Assembly (NCBI RefSeq): GCF_042652345.1
Contig: NZ_JBHSJJ010000010.1
Coordinates: forward strand, 62,001-126,000
Length of the DNA stretch: 64,000 bases
Direction of reading: 5' to 3'
Source of the DNA: Negadavirga shengliensis
Lineage (GTDB): Bacteria; Bacteroidota; Bacteroidia; Cytophagales; Cyclobacteriaceae
The notes under the pieces were generated by a model that did no database searches, had not been told where the DNA came from, and was given only the letters and a program-made list of their open reading frames with translations. A program made the position numbers and the translations under genes. Of this stretch, positions 24,893-34,993 are shown piece after piece (the first letter of the stretch is position 1; every line of letters starts with the position of its first letter).

Positions 24893-27800
24893 GTGAAAAG
24901 TTTTATCTCAGGTATTAAAAGACCAAATACGTTTTGTGTATCCAGGGGGATGCTCACAGTATTTTTGAAGGTTTGCTTTTACTTGTATGTTCCTTTGTCA
25001 TCTTTTTCTCAAAGTGGGCCTCAGCTCCAAGCTGAGTACAAGGACGTCACTTGCTCAGGAAATGGACAGATTAAGGCTACCCTTTCCGGAGCAGGGAATT
25101 ATACCGCCTCTGATTTTTTTCTTTACCTTTTACCTGATGAGGAATCATACCTTGCCAAATCGGATAACGGAAATTTTGAAGGTCTTGAGCCCGGCTCCTA
25201 TATAATAAAGGTAATTCTGCAAGACAGCAACGGTTCTCTTGAACTATCCGAAGAGATCAGTCTTGTATCCACATTTGAGCACCTGTCTTTTGCCATGCTC
25301 TCTTACAACATATGCCAGTCCGATCTCGGAAGCCTTGAGATCGTAGTCAATTCCGGTGCCCCCTCCACCTATCAGATTGACGGTCCCGTAAAAAGACCAG
25401 CTCAGGAAAGTCCTGTATTCGAAGATTTACCGGAGGGCTCCTATAGTGTAATGGTCATTGATGAATGCGGAGACCGGCTTTCCCAGACCGTCCAAGTCCA
25501 AACTGCCGAATTTGTTATCGACAGCCAATTGAGAGAATTCAAAACGGAACTGGAAGCATGTGGTGAAATTGCCGTAGGTCATTATATTCAAGCTGTGGGG
25601 TCAACTATCGGATACCCGTTGCAGATGGTTTTTGAAGTCACCTATCCGGATGGAACCATACAGCAACACGCATCCATGGTCTCCGATGGAGGGAGCACTG
25701 AAGGATACGTTTACGGAAAAATACCCTTTTTCCCTGGTCAGGTTTACAGTTATAATCTCACTGTGATAGATAATTGTGGTCAGGAAGCCTCCTTGCAGAA
25801 CAATGTGGTTGATAGGGATCTTGAAATAGCCGATGACATGTTATGGGGCGCAGGACCGTGTGGAAGAAGAAGGTTATCCATAAGACCTTTACATTTCTTG
25901 CCACCATTCAGTATTACTTTCACCAAATACCCCGAAGGCTTTGATCCTGCGGTGTACAATGAGGAATACCCCGGACCTTTTACCGCGGATAATATTTATT
26001 TCGGAAACAATGATCTGATTATTCCTGTAGGACAATATGAACTGGAGGTCACGGATGCATGTGGAAGAACAGCTACGGCCTCCACCTATTATTGGGGCGG
26101 CATAAGTAGTCCTGTTCCCACCGTGTATAAAGGTTGCGGGGAAACCAACGGCTCCGTGCGGTTGCTCGCCTACGATTATGATTATACCAAAGTGGAACTG
26201 ATTGAAGGGCCGGCAGAATTTTCAACCGTGTTTCCTGTGGATCTGACCCACAATGTGAGCCAAAATGACCGGAGAAGGTTTTTTATGAATAATCTTCCCG
26301 CAGGCGATTATAAATTCAGGGTCAATACAACTTGTGATGAGGAAATCCAATACACCGCAGAAGCCACCATTAAAGGTTCCAAAGTATTCAAAAATGAAAT
26401 CGAAATAATTCAAAACTGCGGGTCCTTCAACATGTCCCTAAAACATGAAGACAATCTCTCTCCCGATCAAACGGTAAGGTTTGGATTGCAGAAACGTAAT
26501 CCCGAAACAGGGGGATGGGGACATCCGGTTACTGGAGTGCAATATATAGAAGGTGAGGAAATCAACAGGGACAATGCCGTGCTGGTAACCAACAACGCCA
26601 TGAATGTCAATTTAAGTTATCATGGCGACCTGCGGGTCGTAAAATCAATACGGGTCTGGAAAAATGGCTCTGAGATTCTCCCCGGTCAGGCCTCACATAC
26701 TTTTTGTCTCGAAACCTTAAAAACTTTCCAAGTAAAAGAGCGGAGCAGCTTCACCAACATCAACACATTTATATGTTCAGATCAGGAGTTTGAACTCTAT
26801 GTGGATGCCGAGGGATTCGAACCTTTCCTTTACAGGATTATCAGCAAAGACAGTCAGCCGTTTTTAGTTGAAAACGGGGACGATCCGCTTTTTCGGAAAC
26901 TGAATGCAGGAAGGTATCAACTGCAGTTAGAGGACAGATGCGGCAACCTTACCAATGCCACCATCAACCTCAGAGGAGAAAACCTTCCCCGGATTATCCC
27001 TAATAACCTGTGTGAGGGAGAAAACGGCTCCCTTTATGTAACCAACCTTGACTTCCTCCAATTTGAATGGTACCGGGATGACGACCCCGACAATATCCTG
27101 AGTACCAACCCAACGCTGGAGTTCTCTCCGTTCAACCTCAACGCGCATCAAGGCCTCTACAAAGTTCGCTTAAGCACCAATACTCCCGATGCCTGTCTGA
27201 ATGAAGAACTGGAATTCAAAATTGACGCGTCAATATTAAACCCTGAGCCCGGAACCGGCAAAAGTGTGGAACTTTGTCAGGGAGAGATTGTAGACCTGTT
27301 CGATTTTCTGGAAGGCCCCTATAATAATTTCGGCACCTGGGAAGAAATCACCACAAGCGGTGCCTTGATAGGAAATATGTGGTCATCCGTTGACCTGGCT
27401 CCCGGAATCTATCAGTTCGTATATACCATTAGCGGGATTTGCTTAGGAGAGGATTCCGCCACCGTGACCATCACGCTCAATGAAAGCCCTCCTCCTCCTT
27501 CAGGAGAAACTTTGCAGGAATTTTGCGGGCCAGATCTGCCCACGGTTGCGGATCTGCTGTCGGAAGGAGAAAATATTCGGTGGTACCTTTCTCCCGGAGG
27601 TGGCGAGGCGTTGGAACCATCCCATGTTTTAAGGTCCGGCACCACTTACTATGCCACACAAACGGTGGACGGATGCAGCAATACCGAAAGAATGGCTGTG
27701 GATGTCATTCTATACCACCCCGTGTCGCAAACAGGGATCCTTTCCGATCAAATTCTTTATCAGATGGAATCACCCGAAATGATTACTGGCGAAGACCCGC

Positions 27801-29284
27801 AAGGGGGAAGCGGGAATTATATTTACAAATGGCAGAAAAATAACGGAAACGGCTGGGAAGAAATAGAGGGGGCTTACGGCCGGCATTATCAACCGGAACC
27901 ATTGATGGAAACCACCAGTTTCAGACGTGCCACTATTGACGATGTATGTGGAGCGTATTACAGCAATGAGGTGGTCATTACGATTGAAGTCGCGGAGATC
28001 AATGCGGGGGATGACCGTTTTGGGCCGCTAAAAGGTTACCAGGACAATATTCTGGAAAATATCCTTGAAAATGATCGACTCAACGGAGACCCAATAAAAA
28101 TCAATGAAATCAATATATCCATTGAAAACATCTATGATGAAAAGGGGAATGAAGCAAATCTAACGCTTGAGATGGATGACCGGGGCAATATCCGGCTGCC
28201 TGCCGGCATTTCCCCGGGAAACTATAATATCACTTATATCATCTGTCAAAAACTGGTTCCCGGTAACTGCAGTACTGCGACTGTATCCGTTTGGATAGGT
28301 CAGATCGATTTGGACATTTCAAAAACCGCGGACAGGACCGAGGTCATAGAAGGGGAAATCGTTACCTATACCATCTCCTTGTTGAATAAAAGCCCTTTTG
28401 CTTTGGACATGATCACCGTAAGAGACATTTTACCTAAAGGATTCCTTTTGATCTCGACCACCGTCCCCACCCAGAACAGCTTGGAATGGAAACTGAACAC
28501 CTTGGAAAAAGGGGCATCTTTTGAGGTGCAAATGGATGTAATGGCCGTTGATGAAGGGGTTTTCACCAATGAACTCAGTGTCCGGACGGGCGACTTAGAC
28601 AGCCTTATTCGGAGTGACCCCGTATCGGTAAGGTTGAAATCCGTGGATCTTGTGGTCAGTAAAACCTCTTTTGATAAGGAAATTATAGATGGAGATGATT
28701 TTGTCTATGAAATAAGAGTGGAGAACCAAGGACTTTTTGCTGCAAACCATGTCCTGATCCAGGATCTCCTCCCTTTTAATCTTTATTATAAAGACATGAC
28801 CTTTCAAGTCTCTGATCCAGGAATCGTGGTGACTTTTGAGGAAGAGGGGCAGCAGCTGATCTGGAAAGCCAACACCTTGCCGGTCGGGGCATCCATTACC
28901 ATCACGCTGACCGTTACGGCCGATGAAGAGGGGCAGGTGACCAACAGGGTAATTGTGTCAAGCCATGAAGAAGACGCTGATCCTGCGAACAATATTGCAG
29001 CTGACCAGAATACTATTCGGTCCATTTTTATTCCCAATGTCATCAAGCCTGACAACGACGGTAAAAATGACGCTTTCGTATTACGCATATCCCATAAATA
29101 TGATAAGATAGGGGTGCTGATTTTCAATAGATGGGGGGATGTGGTCTTTACTTCAGACGACTACAAAAATGATTGGTCTGCAGAGGGGCTTAATGGGGGA
29201 ACATATTATTATCAGATCAAAGGTATCAATCGAATAGGCCGGGAGAAACACTATAAGGGTTGGCTTCAGGTCATAAAGAATTAA
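24893..29284 (+). CDS. Large secreted surface protein with DUF11 repeats and gliding-type C-terminal domain
   Basis: The 1463-residue protein probably starts at GTG 24893, after a GGGGG-rich stretch; ATG 24950 is an alternative. A signal peptide covers residues about 19-40 (hydrophobic FLKVCFYLYVPLSSF). The body has repeated cysteine-bearing immunoglobulin-like modules (phrases such as VTDACGRTATAS, VIDECGDRLSQT, LEDRCGNLTNAT), an Ig-like CHU-type module near 863-941, and two DUF11 repeats near 1136-1372. The last 95 residues, from SIFIPNVIKPDNDGKNDAF to GWLQVIKN, are a gliding-motility-associated C-terminal domain, the type B sorting signal of the type IX secretion system. It should be exported and put on the cell surface, as an adhesin or gliding-related protein. 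The next gene encodes its likely PorP/SprF partner. Confidence 0.9.
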   Translation: MKSFISGIKRPNTFCVSRGMLTVFLKVCFYLYVPLSSFSQSGPQLQAEYKDVTCSGNGQIKATLSGAGNYTASDFFLYLLPDEESYLAKSDNGNFEGLEPGSYIIKVILQDSNGSLELSEEISLVSTFEHLSFAMLSYNICQSDLGSLEIVVNSGAPSTYQIDGPVKRPAQESPVFEDLPEGSYSVMVIDECGDRLSQTVQVQTAEFVIDSQLREFKTELEACGEIAVGHYIQAVGSTIGYPLQMVFEVTYPDGTIQQHASMVSDGGSTEGYVYGKIPFFPGQVYSYNLTVIDNCGQEASLQNNVVDRDLEIADDMLWGAGPCGRRRLSIRPLHFLPPFSITFTKYPEGFDPAVYNEEYPGPFTADNIYFGNNDLIIPVGQYELEVTDACGRTATASTYYWGGISSPVPTVYKGCGETNGSVRLLAYDYDYTKVELIEGPAEFSTVFPVDLTHNVSQNDRRRFFMNNLPAGDYKFRVNTTCDEEIQYTAEATIKGSKVFKNEIEIIQNCGSFNMSLKHEDNLSPDQTVRFGLQKRNPETGGWGHPVTGVQYIEGEEINRDNAVLVTNNAMNVNLSYHGDLRVVKSIRVWKNGSEILPGQASHTFCLETLKTFQVKERSSFTNINTFICSDQEFELYVDAEGFEPFLYRIISKDSQPFLVENGDDPLFRKLNAGRYQLQLEDRCGNLTNATINLRGENLPRIIPNNLCEGENGSLYVTNLDFLQFEWYRDDDPDNILSTNPTLEFSPFNLNAHQGLYKVRLSTNTPDACLNEELEFKIDASILNPEPGTGKSVELCQGEIVDLFDFLEGPYNNFGTWEEITTSGALIGNMWSSVDLAPGIYQFVYTISGICLGEDSATVTITLNESPPPPSGETLQEFCGPDLPTVADLLSEGENIRWYLSPGGGEALEPSHVLRSGTTYYATQTVDGCSNTERMAVDVILYHPVSQTGILSDQILYQMESPEMITGEDPQGGSGNYIYKWQKNNGNGWEEIEGAYGRHYQPEPLMETTSFRRATIDDVCGAYYSNEVVITIEVAEINAGDDRFGPLKGYQDNILENILENDRLNGDPIKINEINISIENIYDEKGNEANLTLEMDDRGNIRLPAGISPGNYNITYIICQKLVPGNCSTATVSVWIGQIDLDISKTADRTEVIEGEIVTYTISLLNKSPFALDMITVRDILPKGFLLISTTVPTQNSLEWKLNTLEKGASFEVQMDVMAVDEGVFTNELSVRTGDLDSLIRSDPVSVRLKSVDLVVSKTSFDKEIIDGDDFVYEIRVENQGLFAANHVLIQDLLPFNLYYKDMTFQVSDPGIVVTFEEEGQQLIWKANTLPVGASITITLTVTADEEGQVTNRVIVSSHEEDADPANNIAADQNTIRSIFIPNVIKPDNDGKNDAFVLRISHKYDKIGVLIFNRWGDVVFTSDDYKNDWSAEGLNGGTYYYQIKGINRIGREKHYKGWLQVIKN

Positions 29285-29286
29285 TC

Positions 29287-30264
29287 ATGGAAATCAGGAT
29301 GATCAAACAAGTATTTTTAGTTGTCCTAGGACTTTCTCTTATGGCAAGCGCCGCCGGACAACAGCTGCCGCAGTTCAGCCAGTACATCTTTAATTCCCTG
29401 CATATTAATCCCGCTTATGCCGGGTACAAGGTGGACCCGTTTGTCCAGGCCACTTATCGAAGCCAATATGTGGGATTCCCAGGAGCGCCTAGGACGTTTT
29501 CACTCAATGCCGATATGGGTACCTTGGATGAAAGTATGGGCTTCGGTGTTTCTCTCCTTTCTGACCAGCTTGGCCCCACAAAAATCCAATCAGCTATGCT
29601 GACTTACGCTTATAGGGTAAAAACAGGCACCAACTCTTTCCTTGGCTTGGGTATCAGTGCCGGCACATCAGAATATGTATTGGATGGGTCTGTGCTGCAG
29701 CCTGATGATCCCACGGATACCACCCTTCCCGAAGGCCGTCTCAACACCTTCACACCCAATCTCAATACAGGTCTTTTTTACCATTCACCGAGATTTTTTA
29801 CCGGACTCAGCGTCTTCAATCTGATTGGCAAACGCAGGCTCGAGAAGGAGGACATCGCCCTCGCCATGCACAATTATCATTTTTATTTTCAAATGGGAGG
29901 CCTAGTGTTCCTGTCCGATGAAGTGGAGTTCAAACCCTCTTTTTTGATAAGAGAAGACTTAAAAAGTCCCACCAATTACGACATCAACGCCATGTTTTTG
30001 TTTTATGACCAATTTTCGACAGGACTGTCCTATCGGTCCAGTTTGAACAAAAACCATAACCAACACGATAGTCTCAACCAAATCAACCGGAAAGCACTTG
30101 CCGCCATCATGGATATTTTGGTCACCAACAATCTCCGGGTCGGCTATGCCTATGACTTTAACCTCAATAAACAACATAACTACCGAAACAACAGCCATGA
30201 AATTTCGGTGGGCTATTACCTCAGCGACAAATGGATCAACGGCACCGGAAACCGGAATTTTTAA
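29287..30264 (+). CDS. PorP/SprF-family type IX secretion membrane protein
   Basis: The ATG at 29287, two bases after the surface protein stop, gives 325 residues with a signal peptide ending near SAAGQQ. The mature protein begins LPQFSQYIFNSLHINPAYAGYK, the family hallmark, and continues as an outer-membrane beta-barrel with alternating strands and the late segment NLRVGYAYDFNLN. SprF and PorP assist export or anchoring of gliding adhesins with type B C-terminal domains; in Flavobacterium johnsoniae sprF is next to sprB. The pairing here matches that layout, so this protein probably serves the upstream 1463-residue protein. Confidence 0.92.
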   Translation: MEIRMIKQVFLVVLGLSLMASAAGQQLPQFSQYIFNSLHINPAYAGYKVDPFVQATYRSQYVGFPGAPRTFSLNADMGTLDESMGFGVSLLSDQLGPTKIQSAMLTYAYRVKTGTNSFLGLGISAGTSEYVLDGSVLQPDDPTDTTLPEGRLNTFTPNLNTGLFYHSPRFFTGLSVFNLIGKRRLEKEDIALAMHNYHFYFQMGGLVFLSDEVEFKPSFLIREDLKSPTNYDINAMFLFYDQFSTGLSYRSSLNKNHNQHDSLNQINRKALAAIMDILVTNNLRVGYAYDFNLNKQHNYRNNSHEISVGYYLSDKWINGTGNRNF

Positions 30265-30730
30265 CAACTTTCATATCAAGTGTAAATTGACGAAAATCCC
30301 AACAGTTTTTTTCATTCATTCCTCCTAAAGCAAATTCCCTGAAACCAGTTCCTCGAAACCAATTCGGGACAGGCTGGGGTAGACTGGAACCAGGTATACA
30401 ACGGATTGACTAAATTTCATGGAAAGAACCATCTAATCGAACGCCTGTTTAAATAAGAATACCCCCTTTTCCCTTCGTGCTAATACCGAATCCCGCTGAC
30501 AGGGTCCGGGGCAGGCTGTGCAATTCGTGGACATTTTAGAGAACTCATGGAAGTGATCCGAAACGCGACATTCTCCACTGGACATGTTCGACAAGCCGGG
30601 CAGGTAGCGATAAAGCCTGTGCCTTCTCTCAGTTGATCCAAAAACGTTAATCCCTCGATATTCCGGTATTTTTTTTAATTTGCAGTTTGTACCAAAAGGG
30701 AGAACCTACCCGCTTTATTTTATAACCATC
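30265..30730. other. 466-base intergenic stretch with related GC-rich segments
   Basis: No gene is visible. It holds three look-alike pieces: CGGGACAGGCTGGGG (near 30365), CCGGGGCAGGCTGTG (near 30507) and GTTCGACAAGCCGGGCAGG (near 30587). They resemble decayed copies of the intergenic TTCGACAAGCTCAGCCTGACA-type repeat that is frequent in Bacteroidota. No strong promoter was found before the YfhO gene; TTAATTTG near 30675 is one base short of consensus. Confidence 0.45.
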
Positions 30731-33157
30731 ATGCAAATCAATTTCAAAAAAGACATTTTGCCGCATTTTTTGGGGATCTTATCATTTTATCTCATTGTGC
30801 TGCTGTACTTTTCCCCCATTGTTTTTGAAGATAAGTTGATGTTTCAGACGGATATCCTGCAATGGGAAGGTTCCGCAAAAGAAATTCTTGACCACAGGGA
30901 AACCACCGGAGAACAGGCCTTATGGACAAACAGGATGTTTGGAGGCATGCCCGCATACCTTATCCACCTGCAACCCAAGGGTGACATCACCAATGTATTG
31001 ACCACCCTTTTTACGCTGGGGCTTCCCCATCCCATCAATGCGCTTTTTTTCGGGATGGCAGCCATGTATGTCCTTCTCATTTCCTTTAAAATAAGGTCTG
31101 AAATATCCGTCGCGGGGGCTTGGGTTTTCGCATTCAACACCTTTAATTTTCTAAGTCTGGAAGCTGGCCATAATGCCAAAATATGGGCCATCTGCATCGT
31201 TCCGTTGATCATGGCAGGCATTCATCTGACGTTCACTGGAAGAAGGCTGATCGGGATCGCCATCACGGCTTTGGCTGTGATGTTGCAGCTCAAATTCAAC
31301 CATCTCCAAATCACCTACTATACCCTCATCCTGGTGGCTGTTTATGGTATGGGTCAATTGATCTGTTTTTTCAATGCGAAAAAACTTCCTGAATTTATCA
31401 AGATCGCGGCCCTGCTGCTATTGGCTGCGTTCATCGGCACAGCGGGTAATTCGGCCAGGCTGATTTCCGTTCTGGAATACGGTAAATATTCTACACGTGG
31501 TGAAAGAAACCTCCAGGATAAGGAGGATAGCCAAGCGGGGCTGGACCGAGACTATGCTTTTCATTGGTCCCAAGGAAAAGTAGAATCGCTTACCTTGTTG
31601 ATCCCAAATTTCTACGGTGGTGCCTCTGCGCAGGCGCTTCCCGAAAACTCCGAATCGGAAAAGGCATTGCGGGCACAAGGGCTGGAAGCCGGCCAGGTGA
31701 ATGAATTCATCAGAGGTGCCCCTACTTACTGGGGCGACCAACCTGGAACAGGGGGCCCGATTTATGGTGGCGCCATTATGGTATTTCTGTTTGTCATCGG
31801 GATACTGTTTGCCCCATCTGCCTACAGGAATATATTTCTAGCCATGGCCTTGGTTACTTTGGCCCTCTCTTGGGGAAAAAACCTTGCCTGGTTCAATTAC
31901 ACCCTCTTTGATTACCTGCCGGGATACAATAAATTCCGGGCCGCTTCAATGGCCTTAGGCATCACCCTGTTTGCGATCCCCGTATTAGGATGTCTGGGAC
32001 TTGAAAACCTTATGGCCAATATCAATACCAGAAAATCCAGGCAGTCTTTTTTCACCGCACTTGGCATCACCGTCGGCCTTATCCTGCTTGGCATGCTAAT
32101 AGCTTCATGGATGGGGTACCGGGGAGCAGCGGAGGAAATGTACCCTGAATGGCTTCGGGAAGCGCTCCGGGCAGACAGAAGAAAAATGCTCCAATCTGAC
32201 GCCATTAGGAGCCTCTTGTTTATAGCTCTGACCGCGGCACTGATCTTTGCGGTGATGATGCAAAAGACCAAAAACACCTGGGCCTTGATAGGCATATCTT
32301 TGCTGCTACTAGTTGATGTATGGGGGGTAAACAGACGTTACTTGGATAAGGACAGTTTTACTTACAATCCAAGCCAACAGTATTTTGCTGCCACTCCGGC
32401 CGATCAAAAAATCATGGCCGACCAAAATTATTTCAGGGTTTTGAACCTTCAAAATCCCTTTAATGAAGCCAGAACCAGTTACAGGTTCAACAGCATCGGC
32501 GGTTACCACGGTGCAAAAATGGGCAGGTACCAGGACTTGATAGAAAGAGCCATTAACCCCGAAATCAGCCAATTTGTACAAAAAGCCCAGGAAGGCAATT
32601 TCGATTATGAAAGCATCCAGGTGCTGAACATGTTGAACACCAAATACGTCATGGCCGGACGCGGTGAAAATGCGGTCTTCGTCAATCCCATGGCAAACGG
32701 CCCTGCATGGTTCCCCGCCGAAATTACCACGGTCACTTCAAATGAGGAAGAAATTGCGGCATTGACAGACCTGGATACGAAAACGGAAGCCACCTTTAAT
32801 TCCCAACAAACCCACATCGCTGTCAACCCCGGAAGTGGCCAGGTGCAAATCGAAAACTATCAGCCCGGCCGGCTGGAATACAATGCAGAAGTACAACAGG
32901 CAGGACTTGCCGTTTTTTCGGAGATCTATTACCCTGAAGGCTGGAGAGCATTTATCAACGGAGAAGAAACGGATATACTAAGGGTTAACTATCTCTTACG
33001 GGGACTGATGTTGCCGGAAGGAAATACCTCCATCGTTTTGGAATTTTCTCCCAAAGGTTATTTGACTGCCTCCGCTATAATGGTTATTTTTCAGTATATC
33101 ATCGTTATCTTATTGGGAACAAGTTTATTCCTCACTTTTAAGAAAGGCATTCCATGA
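30731..33157 (+). CDS. YfhO-family multi-spanning membrane protein
   Basis: With the ATG at 30731 the protein has 808 residues and 12 or more hydrophobic segments. The first periplasmic loop contains QTDILQWEGSAKEI and LWTNRMFGGMPAYLIH, the typical YfhO start of Bacteroidota, and the C-terminal part has a soluble beta-rich domain (YYPEGWRAFINGEETDILRVNYLLRG) before a final transmembrane helix. YfhO proteins resemble membrane glycosyltransferases of the GT-C kind; in Gram-positives YfhO helps decorate teichoic acids. It probably moves sugars from a lipid carrier to an envelope glycan. The methyltransferase gene overlaps its stop codon (ATGA). Confidence 0.85.
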   Translation: MQINFKKDILPHFLGILSFYLIVLLYFSPIVFEDKLMFQTDILQWEGSAKEILDHRETTGEQALWTNRMFGGMPAYLIHLQPKGDITNVLTTLFTLGLPHPINALFFGMAAMYVLLISFKIRSEISVAGAWVFAFNTFNFLSLEAGHNAKIWAICIVPLIMAGIHLTFTGRRLIGIAITALAVMLQLKFNHLQITYYTLILVAVYGMGQLICFFNAKKLPEFIKIAALLLLAAFIGTAGNSARLISVLEYGKYSTRGERNLQDKEDSQAGLDRDYAFHWSQGKVESLTLLIPNFYGGASAQALPENSESEKALRAQGLEAGQVNEFIRGAPTYWGDQPGTGGPIYGGAIMVFLFVIGILFAPSAYRNIFLAMALVTLALSWGKNLAWFNYTLFDYLPGYNKFRAASMALGITLFAIPVLGCLGLENLMANINTRKSRQSFFTALGITVGLILLGMLIASWMGYRGAAEEMYPEWLREALRADRRKMLQSDAIRSLLFIALTAALIFAVMMQKTKNTWALIGISLLLLVDVWGVNRRYLDKDSFTYNPSQQYFAATPADQKIMADQNYFRVLNLQNPFNEARTSYRFNSIGGYHGAKMGRYQDLIERAINPEISQFVQKAQEGNFDYESIQVLNMLNTKYVMAGRGENAVFVNPMANGPAWFPAEITTVTSNEEEIAALTDLDTKTEATFNSQQTHIAVNPGSGQVQIENYQPGRLEYNAEVQQAGLAVFSEIYYPEGWRAFINGEETDILRVNYLLRGLMLPEGNTSIVLEFSPKGYLTASAIMVIFQYIIVILLGTSLFLTFKKGIP

Positions 33158-33873
33158 AAACAGACAAAGACAGGGTAGCGGGGTTCTATGACGAATTTGC
33201 AGCCCAACAAGAAAAAATAGGGGTAAACTCCCGGCACCTGCAGATTTTGGACAAGTTGGTGAAAGCCGGTCTTAAATCCCATCATAAGGTGCTTGAGGTC
33301 GGTTGCGGAATAGGCACAGTAAGCCAATTGATCGCCCAAAAAGTCACTAAGGGAAGCGTGCTCGCGGTGGACATCAGCCCGGAAAGCATAGCCAAAGCAA
33401 AAAAGATCTGGGAAAGCTTTGACAACCTGGCCTTTGAAGTATCGGATATGAAGGGGTTTTTCAAAGAAGAAACCTATTATGACTTCGTGGTCTTCCCCGA
33501 TGTACTGGAACACATACCGGTGGAAAACCATTTTTCTTTGTTTCAGACCATCAAAAGACATAGCCATGGGGATACCGTAATTTTCATACACATTCCTGCC
33601 CCGAGGTTTTTGGAATGGATGATCAGGAATGAACCGCTCAAGCTTCAGGTAATTGATCAGCCTTTGGACTCGGGAGACCTGGTAAAAAACATTACCGCTA
33701 ACGGGTTTTTCCTTGAAAAAATGGAAACATACAGCATTTTTTATAAGGAACATGATTACCAGTATTTTATTTTCAAAAGTCAAAAACCCTTAGAAAAAGT
33801 TACCCACAGAAACAAATGGGACATCTTTAAAGAAAGGGCTCAAATACGGCTGAAGCACAGAATTATAGGTTAA
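33154..33873 (+). CDS. Class I SAM-dependent methyltransferase
   Basis: A 239-residue protein with the AdoMet-binding motif I VLEVGCGIGTVSQLI near residue 47, acidic motif II VLAVDISPESIAKA, and motif IV region YDFVVFPDVLEHI. The ATG overlaps the YfhO stop by ATGA, so expression is coupled. It probably methylates a lipid, quinone or sugar of the same envelope pathway; the acceptor cannot be inferred. It is cytoplasmic. Confidence 0.85.
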   Translation: MKTDKDRVAGFYDEFAAQQEKIGVNSRHLQILDKLVKAGLKSHHKVLEVGCGIGTVSQLIAQKVTKGSVLAVDISPESIAKAKKIWESFDNLAFEVSDMKGFFKEETYYDFVVFPDVLEHIPVENHFSLFQTIKRHSHGDTVIFIHIPAPRFLEWMIRNEPLKLQVIDQPLDSGDLVKNITANGFFLEKMETYSIFYKEHDYQYFIFKSQKPLEKVTHRNKWDIFKERAQIRLKHRIIG

Positions 33874-33950
33874 AATGTTTTTGTTACTCCTTAAAGGTGC
33901 CATAGGCAGAGCGATTTAAACCCGCATTCCAACAAACAGACATCCCCAAT

Positions 33951-34985
33951 ATGGTTCTTTACATCTATCCCATCGAAACCGCGTTTACCCGAAGGGATAT
34001 TGAAATGTTGACACCTTATATAAAGGTGAAGCCACTACGCTTTACCAACAATCCGTTTGCCCTGCCTTTCTATTTTGTCATCCAGGTTTTTCAATTAATA
34101 TGGTTTCTTCCCAAAACATCACATTATTTATGCTTTTTTGGTGGCTATCATACCGTTTTGCCCACAGTGTTCGGGAGAATTTTCAACATCCCTACCTATA
34201 TACAGAGTGGTGGAATGGATGCCATGAATCTACCGGCCATTGGCTACGGTAATTTTCGCAAAAAATGGCTGAGAAAGGCTACTGTCTTTAGCTTCAGACA
34301 TTGCAGCCTGATTTTGCCGGTAGCTGAAAGCCTGGTTAAAAATGACTATACCTATGATAAGCAGCATCCTAGAAAGCAGGGGTTACTTAACCTGATACCG
34401 GGGTTAAAAACGCCCATACAAGTGGTTGCCAATGGTTTCGATGACAGTTTCTGGACAGATGAAGTCCACGATAAAGAACCTTTTTCCTTTGCGACGGTGG
34501 CTACCGGGATTTCGAAAGAAAGCAGAATGCTTATCAAGGGCCTGGATTTAATTATCCGGTTGGCTGAGATTTTCCCCCGCTATAGTTTTCATATCATCGG
34601 GGACGAAAACTTTTCCCCGGTGGCTTCCAATGTAAAAATCCATGGGAGACTCAGTGGTCCGGAACTGAAAAAAATCCTGCAGAAAATGCAGTTTTACCTT
34701 CAGCTTTCCGCCTCGGAAGGTTTTCCAAACGCTCTGGCAGAAGCCATGCTGTGTGGCTGCATTCCCATAGGATCCGCCGTCGGTGCCATCCCGGAGATTA
34801 TAGGCGACTCAGGGTTTGTACTTCGGGAAAAAAGCCTAGAGGATTTAAAAAAGATATTCCTAGGCCTTCCAAATCAGGATTTAAAAATATTACGAAAAAA
34901 AGCCAGAAGCAGGATTGTTTCCCAATACCATTATCAAAAGCGGCAGCGGGCGCTTCTGCGCTTATTTCAAATCGAAATCCAATAA
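33951..34985 (+). CDS. Glycosyltransferase family 4
   Basis: A 344-residue GT-B enzyme. The C-terminal nucleotide-sugar domain shows VATGISKESRMLIKGLDLII, HGRLSGPELKKIL, and the family signature SEGFPNALAEAMLCGCIPIG, followed by GAIPEIIGDSG. The N-terminal half binds the acceptor and has a hydrophobic patch (residues 37-50) that could lie on the membrane. It is 77 bases after the methyltransferase and 8 bases before the flippase, consistent with a polysaccharide assembly operon. Confidence 0.85.
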   Translation: MVLYIYPIETAFTRRDIEMLTPYIKVKPLRFTNNPFALPFYFVIQVFQLIWFLPKTSHYLCFFGGYHTVLPTVFGRIFNIPTYIQSGGMDAMNLPAIGYGNFRKKWLRKATVFSFRHCSLILPVAESLVKNDYTYDKQHPRKQGLLNLIPGLKTPIQVVANGFDDSFWTDEVHDKEPFSFATVATGISKESRMLIKGLDLIIRLAEIFPRYSFHIIGDENFSPVASNVKIHGRLSGPELKKILQKMQFYLQLSASEGFPNALAEAMLCGCIPIGSAVGAIPEIIGDSGFVLREKSLEDLKKIFLGLPNQDLKILRKKARSRIVSQYHYQKRQRALLRLFQIEIQ

Positions 34986-34993
34986 AAATATCC

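Noticed and set aside
30587..30612. A TTCGA-containing stretch considered as a tRNA T-arm
   Set aside because: No acceptor stem or anticodon arm can be built around it, so it is not a tRNA.
34751..34993. An 81-residue upstream extension of the flippase frame
   Set aside because: It overlaps the preceding glycosyltransferase in another frame and is charged, not membrane-like; the ATG at 34994 starts a proper first helix.
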